A stretch of DNA of 64,000 bases, taken from NCBI GenBank assembly GCA_963920705.1, contig OY987228.1, forward strand, positions 14,677,187-14,741,186. The letters run 5' to 3'. The translations under genes were made by a program, and so were the position numbers. Shown in pieces: positions 60,736 to 64,000 of the stretch. This stretch comes from Odiellus spinosus. Taxonomy: Eukaryota; Arthropoda; Arachnida; Opiliones; Phalangiidae. Position 1 is the stretch's first letter. Every line of letters starts with the position of its first letter. The notes beneath the pieces are model-generated. The model was not told where the DNA came from. It saw nothing but the letters and a program-made list of their open reading frames with translations, and searched no databases.

Positions 60736-62530
60736 TTGTTCAAAGGCTGTGTTTGCAATTTATTACAGTATAGTTTAAGTTGATAAATATGGTTATATCA
60801 GAGGGGATTTCACGGAATGATATCGTCAATATAAGATTGTAGCGTGGCCATACGCGGAGATCATAATTTCTAAATAGTATTAATTAATTAAGATATTTGC
60901 CTAAGCGTATTAATATTTCTCATGAAATATTTTGTTAGTAGGGATTAAGTTATCAAATAAATGTAATTTTCCTCGTAATTTTCGCATCAGCCTCCATGTT
61001 ATTTCTAGTTTTGGACTTGAAATTTCGATTTCCAGAAATTTATTTTTTTAATATAGTAATTTTTCACTCTTGGTTGACGGTTGTAATTTTCTAGACATAA
61101 ACGAGTTCGGAATATATTATGTTCCTAAAAATAACTCGTCTACTAGACTTAACGTAAACAGAAATATATTCATAAGCTAATGATGACCCTCAAAGCTTAT
61201 TTATTTCAGCCGGAGTAGCTAGTAATCTATAATCCAAATCTCGTATCCTTGAAGTTATTTTGTGGGGAAATTAAATTATATAAAATCACAAATTATATCA
61301 AAATTTACGTTCAAAAACTTAAAATTTCTTAAAAAACCAAAACAAAATCTTCGAATAAAGCTTTGATGTAATAATTTTGAAATTTCAAAAATATCTCTCA
61401 AAAAACTATGATATCTCAAATACAGTTTGAGATTTAAAAAATTCAAGATTTCACAGAAAAAACCTAATATGTCTTAAAAATTTCGAAATTTCTATGAAAA
61501 AAAGCTTTCATTTGAGAAATAACTTCTTAAAAGTTTTGATGTCTCAAAAATGTTTGAAATTTCAAATATTATCTAAAAACGATCTTTGAAATCTCAAAAA
61601 GAGAAAGTTTATAATATAAGGTAAATTTCACCTTTCCTTTAGTAGGGGTCAACATTGGGTTTCAAAGTTTGGTACCAGGGTAATTTGATCTCAGAGAATT
61701 TTAGCTTCGGATGTGACTTGTAATGGTGACACTCCCTAAAGAAAGCCTACTTTAATTTTGCAAAATGGCGCTGCTTTTTACAGAAATGGAACTTAAACTG
61801 TCAAATCTAAAAGGCATATCTTTTTACTCTAATTAGTGGCCGAGGAACTTCCTGACTTGTTATTCATTCAGCACAATTAAACATTTAGGGTCCATCATAA
61901 GCTTATGATAAAATTACAGGGTAAATATGCACAGAGTGGGAATACAAATCGAATCTTCGATATCAATTTTAGTTCGTTCGACTAACTTCAACCAAGATGT
62001 AATGACATAGGGCTCTTTATATTTTCTAGGCTTCCAACCTATGTTGGCGTATAATACGCCTTCATTGCGTCAAATAAATCGAACAGTTTGATGACTAAAG
62101 CTTGAAGGAGGAAAATATACCGCCTCTATATTTTAGGTATTTAATCAAAATTTAAAGTATTAACGTACAGGTAATTTGAATTATAGGAAGTTTGATCGAT
62201 TATACGGATATACTTATTGACAAGACAAAATTTCACGGTTTAGTTACAACATATAGAGGTGGATATTTACGCGGAGTTCTATAATATTGACTGGGTTTAT
62301 GCAAATTTTAAATTGAACCATCAATTCAAAACCTTTTCAGATAAATGCTCAGATTTTTTTTGTCTTAGAACTTAGAATACTCTAAATAAAATGTAATTTT
62401 TTTAATAATCCCAAAAAATTATACTTAACTGTTTGTTTAGATTGGTTTTTACAGAAAACTAATGATTTTTAAATGGCGCAGGTTTTAAATTTGATAAACT
62501 GAATTTTTAATCTAGCTACAAGAAACGGTT
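60736..62530. other. Non-coding, AT-rich
   Basis: No gene seen. Contains the degenerate TTTGAGATTT array and otherwise unique AT-rich sequence. Confidence 0.5.
61280..61620. repeat. Degenerate AT-rich array with TTTGAGATTT / AAATTTCAAA words
   Basis: Short words such as GAAATTTC, TTTGAGATTT and ATCTCAAA recur without a fixed period. They echo the unit of the 31-bp minisatellite in the Hv1 intron 10 kb away. It may be an old, decayed relative of that array, but AT-rich chance similarity is possible. Confidence 0.35.
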
Positions 62531-63075
62531 CTACCCCGATTCGCCCAAAACATTTGGCCCAATTCCCATTTCGCCCAATCTCAATTGGCCCAAACTCAAT
62601 TGGCCCAATCCTAACTGGCCCAATCCCAACTGGCCCAATCCCCAATCAGCTAAATTTATTAGGCCCAATTCCCAATCAGCCCAATTTGTTAGGCCCAATT
62701 CCCAATCAGCCCAATTTATTCTTATTTCGCCCAATCCACACCCAAGGCATATGCGAACAAAATCCTCTTGATCGGTTCCTTCGTCCTGTTTAATTATTTC
62801 TACCTAACCTAACCTAACCCAACCTAACAATTTTAGGCGAAACGGGAAAAGGAATTTTAGGTTGAGCGAAATGGGAATAGATAATTCTTTACTAACTGAT
62901 AAAACGATTGGGCGAAGTGGGATTGGGCGAATTGGGACAAGGAAATTTTGGTTTGGGCGAATTGGGAATCGATAATTTTGGGCCAAATGATAATACGTTT
63001 GGGTGAAGTAGGATTGGGCGAAATGGGAATAGATAATTTTGGGCGAAATATTTGGGCGAAATGGGAACAAACCAC
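62531..63075. repeat. Inverted cluster of GCCCAA / TTGGGC motifs around a (CCTAA)n core
   Basis: The left arm (62538-62730) is dense in TCGCCCAA, TGGCCCAA and CCCAATTCCCAATCAG. The right arm (62832-63072) carries the same words reversed (TTGGGCGAAATGGGAA with AGATAATTTTGGGCGAAAT). Between them, at about 62801-62828, lies a run of CCTAA units. The local open frames are low-complexity by-products. The class of element is not recognised. Confidence 0.75.
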
Positions 63076-64000
63076 AAGAAACAGATACCCGTTAAGCGCG
63101 TATCTGAAAGAAAGTTATTTACATATCTTTGTATCTGTCTATTAACTGCGCCTTTCATCTGCCAGCCAACTGTGAAACGCTTTTTAAGCGTTTATAAACA
63201 ATGAATTAAATTATAATCAAGCAATTGCTCATTATCTGTTTTAGTATCGGTTAATTCGTAAATATCTGGAATCAGTTTCGACAGATAATTCAGATATAGA
63301 AATTACTTAATAGAGATTGAATAGAAACAGTAATTATACGCTAACTTACACGCGAAACAGTTAAGTTTCTTAGTTAGGAGCGTTACTTAAAACTTAATAT
63401 ATATTTCGTACCAAATGAAATAATAATATAACGAATATGTCCGTCACTAAATTTTCAAGAGAGCTTCGAATGTATAGTGTAGCATTTCACTTAAAACTTT
63501 AAATACGTGAATTTAACTTGAGGAGGAAATAACTATATTGTTTGGCAACACAAAGCTAAGCTCCCTCTATCTTCAGGTCAACAAATCATGGGGATAAAGA
63601 TTTTGCTCACCTTTGAGCGCGCTGCGCATCGCGGGGGGAAATTGATTATAAAGTATTAACTTATAAATTGTTTATTACCCAAGCTTAAAAGCTAAGATTT
63701 CCATACGATCTTCGAGAATATATACCGCTATCCCTTTGGCAGCGCGCCTTTTACGATTTATTCGATTGAGTTTAATGAAGAGCAAACTTACGAGGAAATA
63801 GACTACTCTTAATCCACGCGACCAAGACATCTTATATATCAAAGGTCACGGAGTAACTAATAAAGATGTTAAACAGATAATTTTCGAAAGTTCTATTCGT
63901 ATTTCGCGAATGGTACCAATATATTTAACTATAAGTGGGTATACAAAGTTCAGTACTCTATTTTAGTAACAACAAGAGTTTATAAGAACACCTTTTGGAG
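63076..64000. other. Non-coding, no gene seen
   Basis: AT-rich sequence after the GCCCAA cluster, with no open frame of note up to the window edge. Confidence 0.5.

Noticed and set aside
62801-62830. Chromosome end
   Set aside because: Only a handful of CCTAA units, one of them altered, with unique sequence on both sides. This is an interstitial motif, not a telomere.
62531-63158. Repetitive open frames (Gly-Gln-Leu or Pro-Ile-Gly-Pro type)
   Set aside because: They are translations of the GCCCAA motif cluster, not proteins.

Overview
This is a stretch of an invertebrate animal nuclear genome. It is AT-rich, CpG is not visibly depleted, spliceosomal introns are short, and large non-coding tracts are full of degraded repeats. 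Two protein genes can be supported firmly. One is a single-exon forkhead transcription factor of the FoxQ2 type on the minus strand (28496-29890). The other is a nine-exon voltage-gated proton channel (Hv1/HVCN1 type) on the plus strand (49969-56960). Both belong to general metazoan families, so they do not fix the phylum. A bilaterian, probably a protostome, is my inference. A short (CCTAA)n run near 62.8 kb is the arthropod-type telomere motif, which is weak evidence only.

Layout: 1-28 kb is gene-poor. It holds a palindromic TTAA-flanked element family (copies at 2.4, 6.0, 10.8 and 24.4 kb), a 434-bp element with terminal inverted repeats at 11.9 kb, and a 34-bp minisatellite at 18.3 kb. 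It also holds a possible minus-strand first exon at 8.27 kb. FoxQ2 lies at 28.5-29.9 kb with a CpG-rich 5' flank reaching about 30.7 kb. From 31 to 47 kb there is again no convincing gene, only more palindromic element copies and a roughly 170-bp tandem repeat at 40.5 kb. The Hv1 locus occupies about 47.3-57.05 kb. It includes a CpG-rich candidate upstream first exon at 47.36 kb and a 31-bp minisatellite inside the long first intron. The last 7 kb hold another full palindromic element copy (60.35 kb) and an inverted cluster of GCCCAA motifs (62.5-63.07 kb).

The two genes have no evident functional link. FoxQ2 is a developmental regulator and Hv1 a membrane proton-extrusion channel. The most unusual biology is the Hv1 protein. 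The spliced frame closes exactly at 560 codons, about twice the length of human Hv1. The S4 arginines are intact, but several residues that set selectivity and zinc binding in human Hv1 are changed, and there is a roughly 290-residue tail after the coiled coil. No RNA gene, CRISPR array, retroviral element or transposase was recognised. All residue alignments were made by eye from memory of human Hv1 and FoxQ2 proteins, without a database search.
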